A DNA stretch of 64,000 bases from CAUTUX01 sp963542015. GTDB taxonomy: Bacteria > Bacillota > Clostridia > Christensenellales > CAG-917. A model generated the notes under the pieces. That model saw only the letters and a program-made list of their open reading frames with translations. It did not search any database and was not told where the DNA came from. The DNA lies in contig CAUTUX010000004.1 of the NCBI GenBank assembly GCA_963542015.1, positions 1-64,000 of the forward strand, written 5' to 3'. Shown here in pieces: positions 26,247-35,400 of this stretch; position 1 is the first letter of the stretch, and every line of letters begins with the position of its first letter. The position numbers and the translations under genes are program-made.

Positions 26247-28433
26247 ATGAAAAAGAGAGTTCTCTCAATAGTAATAACTGTATTGGTTTTGTTACTTGCA
26301 ATGTTTTCATTTGCTGCATGTGGTGAAATCGATGAAAATACAAATTTAGTCAAAAATGGAGCTTTTGAGGATTTTAATGACAGTAAGTTTGATAACTGGA
26401 CTGTTTTTGATGAATCGAAAGGGACTTATGAAAAAGTTTCTCCTGCTGAAAAAGAAAATAATGCAAAAAGTGATGGGTTTAATTTCGGTAAAGGAATTTT
26501 AAAATTAAAAAATGACAAAACTGAAAATTTTGTATCCATCTCTCAGACAATTAAAGTAAAAAAAGATCAAGTATATAAATTGTCTATTAGTTGGCGTTAT
26601 GAAGTTGAATATGATAAGCCTGCTAAAACTACCAAGGGATATCTTCAATTAAATGACGGTGCAACAAAAATATCGCATAAAGATGGTATAAATGAGAAGT
26701 GGAACACCACTGAAGTTTATATTAAATCCAAGTCAAGAGACTTAAAGTTGGAAGTTCTTTTAGGGACAAAAGACGCCAAAGAAAAAGGTAATTTGTATGT
26801 TGATAATATTTCCTTAACTGCAGTTAAAAATCCTCCAGCAGGAACAACAGTTACAACTGTTGCAAAAACAAGCAGAGGAAGTGCTAAATACAATATTAAA
26901 AGTCAGTCAGGCACAATTTTAATTGTCTTTGCTTCATTGATCACAGTTGCATTGGTAATTGCAGGTTCTGTTCTTGCTAGAAGAGCATACAGTAAAAAAG
27001 ATGTATTTGAAGATTTTGCAACGGCAAAGATAGCAAAAAATAATCCTGCAATGGCAGCACATTTAGATAAATATCAATTCATCTACATTGGCGTCATAAT
27101 TGCAGTTTGTGCACTTTTATTAAGATTTATTTTGCTTTTTACAACTTACGGATTTGGTAAGGAAATGACTAGTACAATAGAAACTGCAAGATCTATAGCA
27201 AAGACTAGTGATTTAACAAAATTCTATTCAAACAACAAAAACAGTACAGCGGCTCCAGGATTTTTATATCTCCTATCTATATTGGGAGCATTTGGAATAA
27301 AGAGCAATAGTGATTTATCAATCATGATAAGGTTTATAAATATCTTATTTGATATTGGTATAGTATTAACGCTCTATTTTTATGGTAGAAAATATGTTGG
27401 TAACAAATTATCAACAATATATTCGTCATTATATGCTTTGTTACCAATTGCTTTCATAATGTCAGCAATGTCAAATACTTTCTTAAGTGTACTTATTGCA
27501 TTCATATTGATGTTGACATTATTGTTACTTGAAAAAAAATATATTGCTTTTTATGCAATGTTACCTTTAGCAATTATATTTGATTTGAGAGTTATGGCAG
27601 CAGTACCAGTGCTAGCAGTTGTAATGGTATTTGATTATATTAAAGACGATGCTTCAATTGCAAAATTCACAAAGAATAGAGCAGTAATGGTGTTCGGAAT
27701 CTTGGTAACTTTAGTAATGCTTTACTTGTTAACATTACCAATAGCAATTACTCAGATTAAAGGCAAAGATGCATTCTACGGATACAAAGCAATTGCAAAT
27801 GTAATGATAAATAATAAGATATTTGTTTTGAACGGATTAAATCTTTATGCCTTAGCTGGAATGAATGGGCAAGAAGTACTTAAGAGTACAGTAATACTTA
27901 ATATAATATTTATTATAGTATTTGAGATATTCGTTATATCTATGTTTATAGGTAAAAAGAATAAGTTGGATGTACTTTTACTGATTGCACTAACATATTC
28001 AGTTATGGGAATCCTCACAATGAAAGTAGACTACACATATATTGTAATTCCAATTGCAATTCTTATGTTACATACAATGATTGTAGGTGATAAGAGATTA
28101 TATTTCATTAATGCTGTATTTATGTTCTTGTCAGTAGTAAACCTAACGCAGATGATTAATGTTTCACAGTTTATTGGTGGTAAGACCAGTGCAATTGCAC
28201 AAAATCAATTGGTTGCATTTGAAGAAAGAGACCCATTCTTAATTTTCTTTTCTGTGGTTGCACTGTTAACATTGCTATACTATATGTATGTTTCATACTC
28301 AATTACAGTAAGTAAGAAAGTAGTTGATATAAAACCAATGAACGAAAATCTTTTCAAATATATTAAAAATAAATTTGTAATGCTAAATAGATATTTCAAA
28401 GAAAAGAAAATAGCTAAACAAGCTGCTAAATAA
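26247..28433 (+). CDS. fusion of an extracellular CBM-like domain with a degenerate GT-C-like membrane domain
   Basis: A 728-aa protein in three parts. Residues 1-24 are a signal sequence ending SFAAC, an imperfect lipobox. Residues about 33-190 form a beta-rich module beginning NLVKNGAFEDF...WTV and containing LYVDNISLTAV, the pattern of CBM4/9-like carbohydrate-binding domains. After a Thr-rich linker a membrane helix (about 222-242) is followed by some ten more helices to residue 690 resembling the PMT/GT-C glycosyltransferase core. The segment TAAPGFLYLLSILG corresponds to the DYPPGYLY-type motif of GT-C proteins, but the first extracytoplasmic loop has GKEMTS where GT-Cs normally carry a catalytic Asp. 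Activity is therefore doubtful. Follows rplS by 12 bases and ends at a strong terminator. Confidence 0.6.
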   Translation: MKKRVLSIVITVLVLLLAMFSFAACGEIDENTNLVKNGAFEDFNDSKFDNWTVFDESKGTYEKVSPAEKENNAKSDGFNFGKGILKLKNDKTENFVSISQTIKVKKDQVYKLSISWRYEVEYDKPAKTTKGYLQLNDGATKISHKDGINEKWNTTEVYIKSKSRDLKLEVLLGTKDAKEKGNLYVDNISLTAVKNPPAGTTVTTVAKTSRGSAKYNIKSQSGTILIVFASLITVALVIAGSVLARRAYSKKDVFEDFATAKIAKNNPAMAAHLDKYQFIYIGVIIAVCALLLRFILLFTTYGFGKEMTSTIETARSIAKTSDLTKFYSNNKNSTAAPGFLYLLSILGAFGIKSNSDLSIMIRFINILFDIGIVLTLYFYGRKYVGNKLSTIYSSLYALLPIAFIMSAMSNTFLSVLIAFILMLTLLLLEKKYIAFYAMLPLAIIFDLRVMAAVPVLAVVMVFDYIKDDASIAKFTKNRAVMVFGILVTLVMLYLLTLPIAITQIKGKDAFYGYKAIANVMINNKIFVLNGLNLYALAGMNGQEVLKSTVILNIIFIIVFEIFVISMFIGKKNKLDVLLLIALTYSVMGILTMKVDYTYIVIPIAILMLHTMIVGDKRLYFINAVFMFLSVVNLTQMINVSQFIGGKTSAIAQNQLVAFEERDPFLIFFSVVALLTLLYYMYVSYSITVSKKVVDIKPMNENLFKYIKNKFVMLNRYFKEKKIAKQAAK

Positions 28434-28435
28434 AT

Positions 28436-28457
28436 AAAAGCCCCAAAAGGGGCTTTT
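28436..28457. terminator. bidirectional intrinsic terminator
   Basis: Nine-bp stem AAAAGCCCC/GGGGCTTTT with an AAAA loop, followed by further Ts; sits between two convergent genes and reads as a terminator on both strands. Confidence 0.9.
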
Positions 28458-28458
28458 T

Positions 28459-29223
28459 TTATTTCATATTATTTATAAATGTTTCAATCAAATCAAGTGG
28501 TATTTTTTCAAAAATTATATTAGCTGAAAATTCTTCAGCTATTTTAATTTTTTCTTCAGAGTTAACGGTCCATAAGAGTATAGGAAGTTTCCCAATGTAA
28601 CTTTTTAGGTATGTATTTTCTTTAAATTTTGGATTTAATGACCTTACATCGTAAGCAATGAAGTCAGGTTCACTATTTTGAATTACTTTCAATTTTCCGA
28701 AGTAATTAAGCATAAATGAACGCTCTTTATTTCCAAAACGCCAAGAGGCAAGTTGACCACAGTTAAAATCAGAATGTTGTTTAAGGTATTTAACAGCCTC
28801 AAAATTAAAAGATTGAAAAGCAAGTCTTCCACTATAGTTTTTTGTTTGATTATCAGCTGTAGCCTCAATTCCGTGATAATACGGATTCAAACCTTTAATT
28901 TCACACAATATTCCAGTTTGATTATCAACGAAATCCAAAACTTCTTCAAAAGTTGGGATCTGCTCTTTTGTTCCAGGTAATTTTAATTTTCTTATTTCAT
29001 CAAAAGTAGTAGAGGATATGGACTTTTTTATCCCAAAAAGTCTTTTTAAATTATAATCGTGGAAAACTATTAATTTTTTATCTTTTGTGAGTTGGACATC
29101 TAGTTCAATATTAAAATTGTGGTCAATAGCGTTCTTAAATGCAGAAATACTGTTTTCAGGTATACCATTGCCATGCAAACCACGATGGCAAACTGGTCTT
29201 TCCATCAACCAATTTAATCCCAT
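28459..29223 (-). CDS. glpQ: glycerophosphodiester phosphodiesterase family protein
   Basis: Hydrolyses glycerophosphodiesters to glycerol-3-phosphate and an alcohol. A 254-aa GDPD TIM barrel: catalytic CHRGLHGNGIPENSISAF at the N-terminus (His-Arg, Glu), ELDVQLTKDKKLIVFHD (Glu, Asp, second His), and CEIKG downstream. No signal peptide, so it is probably cytoplasmic, like the UgpQ type. SD GGGGAAG before ATG. Its promoter interlocks with that of lepA. Confidence 0.9.
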   Translation of the reverse strand: MGLNWLMERPVCHRGLHGNGIPENSISAFKNAIDHNFNIELDVQLTKDKKLIVFHDYNLKRLFGIKKSISSTTFDEIRKLKLPGTKEQIPTFEEVLDFVDNQTGILCEIKGLNPYYHGIEATADNQTKNYSGRLAFQSFNFEAVKYLKQHSDFNCGQLASWRFGNKERSFMLNYFGKLKVIQNSEPDFIAYDVRSLNPKFKENTYLKSYIGKLPILLWTVNSEEKIKIAEEFSANIIFEKIPLDLIETFINNMK

Positions 29224-29244
29224 ATCTTCCCCATATGTAATTTA

Positions 29245-29273
29245 TTGATAAAATTTTAAGCTTTAATTATAAT
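29245..29273 (+). promoter_or_regulatory. lepA promoter
   Basis: -35 TTGATA (29245-29250), 17-bp spacer, -10 TATAAT (29268-29273). It interpenetrates the divergent glpQ promoter. Confidence 0.75.
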
Positions 29274-29281
29274 ATTGTCAA
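29253..29281 (-). promoter_or_regulatory. glpQ promoter
   Basis: Minus strand: -35 TTGACA (29281-29276, perfect), 17-bp spacer, -10 TAAAAT (29258-29253). The two promoters share 21 bp, so RNA polymerase cannot bind both together. Confidence 0.75.
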
Positions 29282-29302
29282 TATTGATTTTTGAGGAAAT
29301 AC

Positions 29303-31102
29303 TTGAATAAAAACAACATTAGAAATTTTTGTATCATTGCACATATAGATCACGGTAAGAGTACATTGGCAGATAGATTAATAGAAAAAACTCAAACTGT
29401 AGCCTTAAGAGATATGACATCTCAGTTGCTAGACAACATGGATATTGAGCGTGAGCGTGGCATTACAATAAAGTTGCAAACTTGTCGCATGAAATACAAT
29501 TATAAAGGTGAGGACTATATTCTTAATTTAATAGATACTCCGGGGCATGTCGACTTTACCTATGAAGTCTCCAGATCCTTGGCCGCTTGTGAAGGTGCTC
29601 TTCTTATAGTTGATGCGACACAGGGAATAGAAGCCCAAACATTATCTAATTTATATTTAGCATTAGAAAATAATCTCGAGATAATTCCAGTAATAAATAA
29701 GATTGATTTGCCATCAGCAGATGTTCCTGCAATTAAGAAGGAAATTGAGGATATTATCGGATTAGATACATCAAATTGCCCATTAGTATCAGCAAAAGAA
29801 GGAATAGGGATTACAGAATTAATTGAAGCCGTAATTGAAAAAATTCCTGCACCAGTTGGAGATGAAAATGCACCGCTTAAAGCATTAATTTTTGACAGTT
29901 TTTATGATAACTTCCGTGGTGCAATTTCAATGGTAAGGGTTTTTGATGGAAGAGTAAAAGTAGGAGACAGAATAAAAATGTTTTCTACAAAAAAAGAATT
30001 TGAAGTTGTTGAAGTAGGATATTTTCATCCGTCATTATATAGTTCCAGCGAAGTCAAAGCTGGAGAAGTTGGTTATATTGCTGCCAGCATTAAAAATGTA
30101 TCTGATACGGCAGTAGGTGACACCATTACTCTTGCAGACAATCCAGCAAAAGAACCGTTAGCTGGATATAAAAAGTCAGTGCCGATGGTATACACTGGTG
30201 TTTTTCCAGCGGATGGATCAAAGTATGATGATTTAAAAGAGGCATTACTAAAACTTCAATTAAATGATGCTTCTTTATCATTTGAGCCTGAAGTTTCAAA
30301 AGCACTTGGATTTGGATTTAGATGTGGCTTTCTTGGATTGCTTCATATGGATATAATTCAAGAAAGAATAGAGCGTGAATTTGATTTAAAGATTATAACT
30401 ACCGCCCCTAGTGTTTCATACAAAGTAATGAAAACAAATAACGAAGAAATAATAGTAGATAATCCTATTTCCCTACCTTCGCCAAGCAACATAATATATA
30501 TTAAGGAGCCAATGGTTAAAGCCACAATATATACTCCGCCAGAATATGTTGGAACAATTATGGAACTATGTCAGGAAAAGCGAGGAACGATGGAGGATAT
30601 GTCATATATTGATTCAAAGAGGGTAAGTATAATTTATAAAATGCCACTTAATGAAATCGTATATGATTTTTTTGATATTCTAAAATCAAGAACCAAGGGT
30701 TATGCTTCATTGGATTATGAAATGGCTGATTACGAAAAAAGTGATTTATTGAGACTCGATATCTTAATAAACGGAGAAGTTTGTGATGCACTTTCACTTA
30801 TAACGCATAAAGATAAAGCATATGCAAGAGGAAGAGCAATTGTAGAAAAACTTCGAAATGTTATTCCTAGACAATTGTTTGAAATACCAATTCAGGCAGC
30901 TATTGGATCCAAAATAATAGCTAGAGAAACAGTTAAAGCTGTTAGAAAAGATGTTCTTGCAAAGTGTTATGGTGGAGATATAACCAGAAAGAAAAAACTT
31001 CTTGAAAAACAAAAAGAAGGAAAGAAACGTATGAGGAAGGTAGGCTCTGTTGAAATTCCGAGTGATGCATTTATTACGATTCTAAAACTATCGGATGAAT
31101 AA
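29303..31102 (+). CDS. lepA: elongation factor 4 (LepA)
   Basis: Ribosome-associated translational GTPase. AHIDHGKSTLADRLIE (G1), ERERGITIKLQ (G2), DTPGHVDFTYE (G3), NKIDLP (G4) and the LepA-specific C-terminal domain with KAYARGRAIVEKL and GSKIIARE. 599 aa from TTG 29303 (MNKNNIRNFCIIAHIDHG); the SD GAGGAAA lies just before it and would be inside the reading frame if TTG 29291 were used. The end overlaps the ATG of hemW by eight bases. Confidence 0.96.
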   Translation: MNKNNIRNFCIIAHIDHGKSTLADRLIEKTQTVALRDMTSQLLDNMDIERERGITIKLQTCRMKYNYKGEDYILNLIDTPGHVDFTYEVSRSLAACEGALLIVDATQGIEAQTLSNLYLALENNLEIIPVINKIDLPSADVPAIKKEIEDIIGLDTSNCPLVSAKEGIGITELIEAVIEKIPAPVGDENAPLKALIFDSFYDNFRGAISMVRVFDGRVKVGDRIKMFSTKKEFEVVEVGYFHPSLYSSSEVKAGEVGYIAASIKNVSDTAVGDTITLADNPAKEPLAGYKKSVPMVYTGVFPADGSKYDDLKEALLKLQLNDASLSFEPEVSKALGFGFRCGFLGLLHMDIIQERIEREFDLKIITTAPSVSYKVMKTNNEEIIVDNPISLPSPSNIIYIKEPMVKATIYTPPEYVGTIMELCQEKRGTMEDMSYIDSKRVSIIYKMPLNEIVYDFFDILKSRTKGYASLDYEMADYEKSDLLRLDILINGEVCDALSLITHKDKAYARGRAIVEKLRNVIPRQLFEIPIQAAIGSKIIARETVKAVRKDVLAKCYGGDITRKKKLLEKQKEGKKRMRKVGSVEIPSDAFITILKLSDE

Positions 31103-32165
31103 ACCTGCATCAGTTTATATTCATTTCCCATTTTGTAAAAGCAAATGTTCATATTGTACATTCAATTCAATAACTGATTTGAGTTTAAAAGAAAAATATA
31201 TAAATAAGTTACTCGAAGAAATTTCAAATACTAAAATAAATTCATCAATTGATACAATATACTTTGGTGGTGGCACACCTTCTTTGATGTCTGAAGACGA
31301 AATAAGATTCTTGGCAAATAAACTTAAAGAAAAAAATAAAATAATTGACGACTATGAATGCACCATCGAAGTAAATCCAGAAAGTGTTTCTGAAGAAAAT
31401 TTGGCAACATATAAAGAGGTTGGTATTAATCGAATAAGTGTTGGGATCCAGTCGTTACAAGATTTCGAATTAAAGAGCATGAATAGAATTCATACTTCAT
31501 CTGAAGCAATAAATAAATTAGAGTTGGTATCTAAATTTTTCGATAATATTTCTTGTGATTTAATAGTTGGTTTTAAGGAAAATAAAACATTAATAGATAC
31601 GGTAGAAAAACTTAAAAAATATGCAAAATCTTTATCAATATATCTTTTATCATTTGATGAAAAAACACTGCTTAATCCGCAAGAAACATATATTGTTAAA
31701 AATGAAGATGAGTGTATTGATAGATATAACGAACTTATAGATCATTTATTAAATATTGGATATCTAAGGTATGAAATATCAAATTTTGCATTTCCAGGAT
31801 ATCAGTCAAAACATAATATGAAATACTGGTTACGGGGTACATACTATGGGTTTGGGGCTGGTGCACATTCATTTATATCTGAAAAAAATTTAAGGTTTAG
31901 CAATAGTGACACTATTGAAAACTATCTCAATGATAAAGGAAAATCGTATGAACAATTGACCGTAAAAGATATTTATGAAGAGAAAATAATGCTAGGGTTG
32001 AGAACGATTTATGGGATTGAAAAAAAATATGTAAATGAAAAAATACTAGCAAAATATAAAGGATATTATTTATTAAAAAATGATAAATTTATACTCAATA
32101 GTAAAGGTATGAATATTATGAATCGTATTTGTTTAGACATAGTAGAATTGGTTGGTCAAGCTTGA
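31095..32165 (+). CDS. hemW: radical SAM heme chaperone HemW (HemN-like)
   Basis: The N-terminal YIHFPFCKSKCSYCTFNS has the CxxxCxxC cluster motif with the additional aromatic-Cys typical of HemW/HemN. YFGGGTPSLMS, IEVNPESV, and NRISVGIQSLQD follow in order. The 356-aa length and lack of the HemN N-terminal extension favour HemW, a heme-trafficking protein, over coproporphyrinogen dehydrogenase. lepA-hemW is the usual Firmicutes order. Ends in TGA. Confidence 0.92.
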   Translation: MNKPASVYIHFPFCKSKCSYCTFNSITDLSLKEKYINKLLEEISNTKINSSIDTIYFGGGTPSLMSEDEIRFLANKLKEKNKIIDDYECTIEVNPESVSEENLATYKEVGINRISVGIQSLQDFELKSMNRIHTSSEAINKLELVSKFFDNISCDLIVGFKENKTLIDTVEKLKKYAKSLSIYLLSFDEKTLLNPQETYIVKNEDECIDRYNELIDHLLNIGYLRYEISNFAFPGYQSKHNMKYWLRGTYYGFGAGAHSFISEKNLRFSNSDTIENYLNDKGKSYEQLTVKDIYEEKIMLGLRTIYGIEKKYVNEKILAKYKGYYLLKNDKFILNSKGMNIMNRICLDIVELVGQA

Positions 32166-32172
32166 TTTTTCA

Positions 32173-32201
32173 TTGATAAGGGCATTGCAATTTGATATTA
32201 T
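32173..32201 (+). promoter_or_regulatory. prs promoter
   Basis: -35 TTGATA (32173-32178), 17-bp spacer, -10 TATTAT (32196-32201). Confidence 0.65.
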
Positions 32202-32220
32202 TTAATCAACGGAGAGTTTC

Positions 32221-33360
32221 ATGGTTCCAGATTTAAAATATGATGTAAAGAACAAAACTGCACCTCTTGCCATAGTGGCAACACCTGGAGCGGGCGAATT
32301 AGCAGCTTCAATTGATAGTTGGCTAATAAGCTGGTTTAAGAAAGATTTGGGTGACAGAAAATCATTTATTATTGAATCAGATTGTCCAAGGTTTACAAAC
32401 GGTGAAGGTAAAGGAATTATATATGAAACTGTGCGAGGCAAGGATTTATACATAATATGTGATCCAAACAATCATGGGATCACTTACAATATGTATGGAA
32501 AACAAATTCCTATGACGCCAGATGAGCACTTTGCCGATCTCATAAGACTTTTGGGAACAACAACTGGAAAGCCCAAGAGAATAACCGTTATAATGCCAAT
32601 GCTTTATGGTGGCAGACAGCATAGAAGATCAGCAAGAGAATCATTAGATTGTGCACTTATGTTGCATCAGCTACAGCACATGGGAGTAAAAGACATCATT
32701 ACTTTTGATGCACATGACCCAAGAGTGCAGAATGCAGTTCCTCAGATGGGGTTTGACAATTATTTTCCTCATTATCAAATTTTAAAGAAGTTATCTAAGC
32801 ATTTCCCGGATGTGCAGTTTAATAAAGATAGAATGATGGTTATTTCACCTGATGAAGGGGCAATGCCTAGAAACATTTATTATGCATCAATCCTAGGTCT
32901 TGACTTAGGGATGTTCTACAAAAGAAGAGATTATACAAAAATTATAAATGGAAGAAATCCAATAGTTGCACATGAATATATCGGAAGTTCAGTCATGGGA
33001 ATGGATGTATTTGTGGCAGATGATGTAATTGCAACTGGAGATTCGATATTAAAACTTGCATATGAGATAAAGGAGAAAGGAGCAAGAAGAGTCTTCCTAG
33101 CACCTACATTCTCATTATTCACAGAAGGTATTGAGAAATTTAATAAAGCATATGAAGAACACGCTTTTGAAGGAGTGTTATCAACCAATCTGACATATAG
33201 AATTCCTGAATTAAAGGATGCAAAATGGTTCTATGAAGCAGATATGTCAAAATATCTTGCATATATTGTGGCTGCATCCAACTATAATATTTCAGCATCT
33301 ACCTTGTTAAGTCCGTCAGAAAAAATCAAAAAATTAATGGAAAGAATTAATAGTAAATAG
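32221..33360 (+). CDS. prs: ribose-phosphate pyrophosphokinase, long clostridial form
   Basis: Makes PRPP from ribose-5-phosphate and ATP for nucleotide, His and Trp synthesis. The PRPP loop DVFVADDVIATGDSIL (residues about 261-276) is intact, and the catalytic flexible-loop region GGRQHRRSARESLD corresponds to RQDRK of the classical enzyme, with DAHDPRVQNAV following. At 379 aa it is about 60 residues longer than the classic 315-aa Prs, with extra N- and C-terminal segments as in other Clostridia. SD GGAGAG before ATG. Ten bases upstream of the next gene. Confidence 0.9.
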   Translation: MVPDLKYDVKNKTAPLAIVATPGAGELAASIDSWLISWFKKDLGDRKSFIIESDCPRFTNGEGKGIIYETVRGKDLYIICDPNNHGITYNMYGKQIPMTPDEHFADLIRLLGTTTGKPKRITVIMPMLYGGRQHRRSARESLDCALMLHQLQHMGVKDIITFDAHDPRVQNAVPQMGFDNYFPHYQILKKLSKHFPDVQFNKDRMMVISPDEGAMPRNIYYASILGLDLGMFYKRRDYTKIINGRNPIVAHEYIGSSVMGMDVFVADDVIATGDSILKLAYEIKEKGARRVFLAPTFSLFTEGIEKFNKAYEEHAFEGVLSTNLTYRIPELKDAKWFYEADMSKYLAYIVAASNYNISASTLLSPSEKIKKLMERINSK

Positions 33361-33369
33361 GAGGATATT

Positions 33370-34008
33370 TTGAAAATTTCTTGGCTTGGGCATTCGGCTT
33401 TCAAGTTAGAGGAAAGCACTGGTACTGTTTTGGTTGCTGATCCTTATTCGCCCGTTTCAGGACATTCGATACAAAAAATTAAATCTGATATTGTAACTGT
33501 AAGTTGTGAAAGTTGTTTTAATGCACTTGCATCTGGAATAGAGGGTACCCCTACAATTATAAGTAGACCTGGCTCATATGATATTGAAGGCGTGCATATA
33601 CATGGCTTTTCAGAGGCAGCTTTAAATAAAGTAGACAGCAAGAACATAATATATAAGTATCGTTTAGATGGTGTTGATGTATGTCATATGGGAAATATTA
33701 ATTCAGAATGTACAACTCTGTTAGTTGAAACTATAGCACCTATTGATGTATTATTAATTCCAGTTGGCGGACATGACACAATTGATGCCGATTTGGCAAA
33801 AGAATATGTAGAAAAATTAATGCCAAATATTGTTATTCCAATGCATTTCAAAGAAAAAGATTGTGATTGCGACTTAGACAAGAGACATGATTTCGTTGAT
33901 TTATTTGATGAAGATGAAATCGAAGTAAAAGAAGAAAAAACAATTGAATTTGATAGATATAATGTAGATTCGGAAGAAACAAAAGTCCTTTTATTAAAAA
34001 AACTCTAA
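33370..34008 (+). CDS. metallo-beta-lactamase-fold protein lacking the metal-binding motif
   Basis: A 212-aa COG2220/UlaG-like MBL fold: N-terminal WLGHSAFKLE, RPGSYDIEGVHIHGF, CHMGN, IPVGGHDTIDADLAKEY and IVIPMHFKE align with that family. The signature HxHxDH, expected after VTVS, is replaced by CESCFN, so all first-site metal ligands are gone, and the Asp of the usual HLGD motif is Asn in HMGN. A structural or regulatory role is therefore more likely than hydrolysis. Translation starts at TTG 33370 with a strong SD (GGAGG). Sits between prs and rho in one run. Confidence 0.8.
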   Translation: MKISWLGHSAFKLEESTGTVLVADPYSPVSGHSIQKIKSDIVTVSCESCFNALASGIEGTPTIISRPGSYDIEGVHIHGFSEAALNKVDSKNIIYKYRLDGVDVCHMGNINSECTTLLVETIAPIDVLLIPVGGHDTIDADLAKEYVEKLMPNIVIPMHFKEKDCDCDLDKRHDFVDLFDEDEIEVKEEKTIEFDRYNVDSEETKVLLLKKL

Positions 34009-34026
34009 ACATCTATTCGGAGGAAC

Positions 34027-35397
34027 ATGTATAACATAGAAGATTTAGATTCAAAAAACATTTTTGCGTTGCGTTTACTAGCAAAAGAATTTGGGATTCA
34101 ATCTCCAACAAAACTAAAAAAAGATGAACTTATTGAAAAAATAAATAAGATTGCAAACAATATCGAAACTGGAGAGTTACCAATTAAAAGCGATGTTGAA
34201 AATGTAGTAAAAAAAGAAAAAATGGTGCAAAATGAGGAAAAGATAATTCAAGCATCAGGACAACTTGAAATAATGCACAGTGGATATGGATTTTTAAGAG
34301 CACAAAATCAACATGATTCAAACTCTTCAGATGACATATATGTAAGTTTACCTAAAATAAAATCATTCAAATTAAAACAAGGTGATATAGTTGTTGCAAA
34401 TTGTAAGCAGACAACTGATTCAAAGCAACCTGCATTAATTGATGTAATATCAATTAATGGTATGCCATACGCTGAAGTTAAAAATAGAGTAGAATTTGAT
34501 AGTTTAATTCCTATTTATCCAAATGAAAGGTTAGTTTTAGAATCAGCTGGAAGTCAAAATGATTTTGCAATTCGTTGTATAGATTTAGTAGCACCAATCG
34601 GAAAAGGTCAAAGAGCTATGATTGTTTCACCACCTAAAGCAGGTAAAACGACTTTGCTAAAATCAATAGCTAATGCTATTTCTACAAATTATCCTGATAT
34701 AGAGCTTTTAGTTTTACTTATAGATGAACGACCAGAAGAAGTTACCGATATGCAACGCTCAATAAAAGGAACTGTGGTTTATTCTACATTTGATGAGTTG
34801 CCTGAAAATCATACGAAGACTGCGGAAAAGTTGCTTGAAAGAGCTAAGAGAAGTGTAGAGATGGGAAAGGATGTTGTAATACTAATGGATAGTTTAACAA
34901 GACTTGCCAGAGCATATAATTTAACTGTTCCACCTACTGGAAGAACTTTGTCTGGTGGTATTGATCCAGGTGCCTTACATTCCCCAAAAAGATTTTTTGG
35001 TAGTGCAAGAAATATTGAAAATGGTGGTTCCTTAACAATAATAGCAACAGCCTTAGTTGATACTGGAAGCAGAATGGACGATGTTATTTTTGAAGAATTC
35101 AAGGGCACAGGTAATATGGAAATACACTTGAATAGAAATTTAAGTGAAAAGAGAATATTCCCTGCTATTGATTTGGCAAAATCTGGAACCAGAAAAGAAG
35201 AGTTGCTTTTAACCAAGAGTGAACTAGAAGCGACATGGATTATAAGAAAAATGCTAACAGATAATCCAGATGCGATTCAGTTCCTTTTGAACATGATAGT
35301 AAAAACTAAGACAAATAAAGAATTTATCGACACATTTACATCACAAGTAATGGCATTAAAAAAGAAGGGATTTGATACTGCTAAAACAAATAACTAA
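34027..35397 (+). CDS. rho: transcription termination factor Rho
   Basis: Hexameric RNA helicase that terminates transcription. N-terminal Rho-N helix bundle, OSB RNA-binding domain with GYGFLRAQNQ and DIYVSLPKIKSFKLKQGD, then Walker A PPKAGKTTLLKSIA, IDERPEEVTDM, LMDSLTRLARAYN and the Q/R-loop region GGIDPGALHSPKRFFGSARN. 456 aa. SD CGGAGG before ATG. Its end faces the PadR-like gene with a three-base gap and no terminator visible between them. Confidence 0.97.
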   Translation: MYNIEDLDSKNIFALRLLAKEFGIQSPTKLKKDELIEKINKIANNIETGELPIKSDVENVVKKEKMVQNEEKIIQASGQLEIMHSGYGFLRAQNQHDSNSSDDIYVSLPKIKSFKLKQGDIVVANCKQTTDSKQPALIDVISINGMPYAEVKNRVEFDSLIPIYPNERLVLESAGSQNDFAIRCIDLVAPIGKGQRAMIVSPPKAGKTTLLKSIANAISTNYPDIELLVLLIDERPEEVTDMQRSIKGTVVYSTFDELPENHTKTAEKLLERAKRSVEMGKDVVILMDSLTRLARAYNLTVPPTGRTLSGGIDPGALHSPKRFFGSARNIENGGSLTIIATALVDTGSRMDDVIFEEFKGTGNMEIHLNRNLSEKRIFPAIDLAKSGTRKEELLLTKSELEATWIIRKMLTDNPDAIQFLLNMIVKTKTNKEFIDTFTSQVMALKKKGFDTAKTNN

Positions 35398-35400
35398 AAA

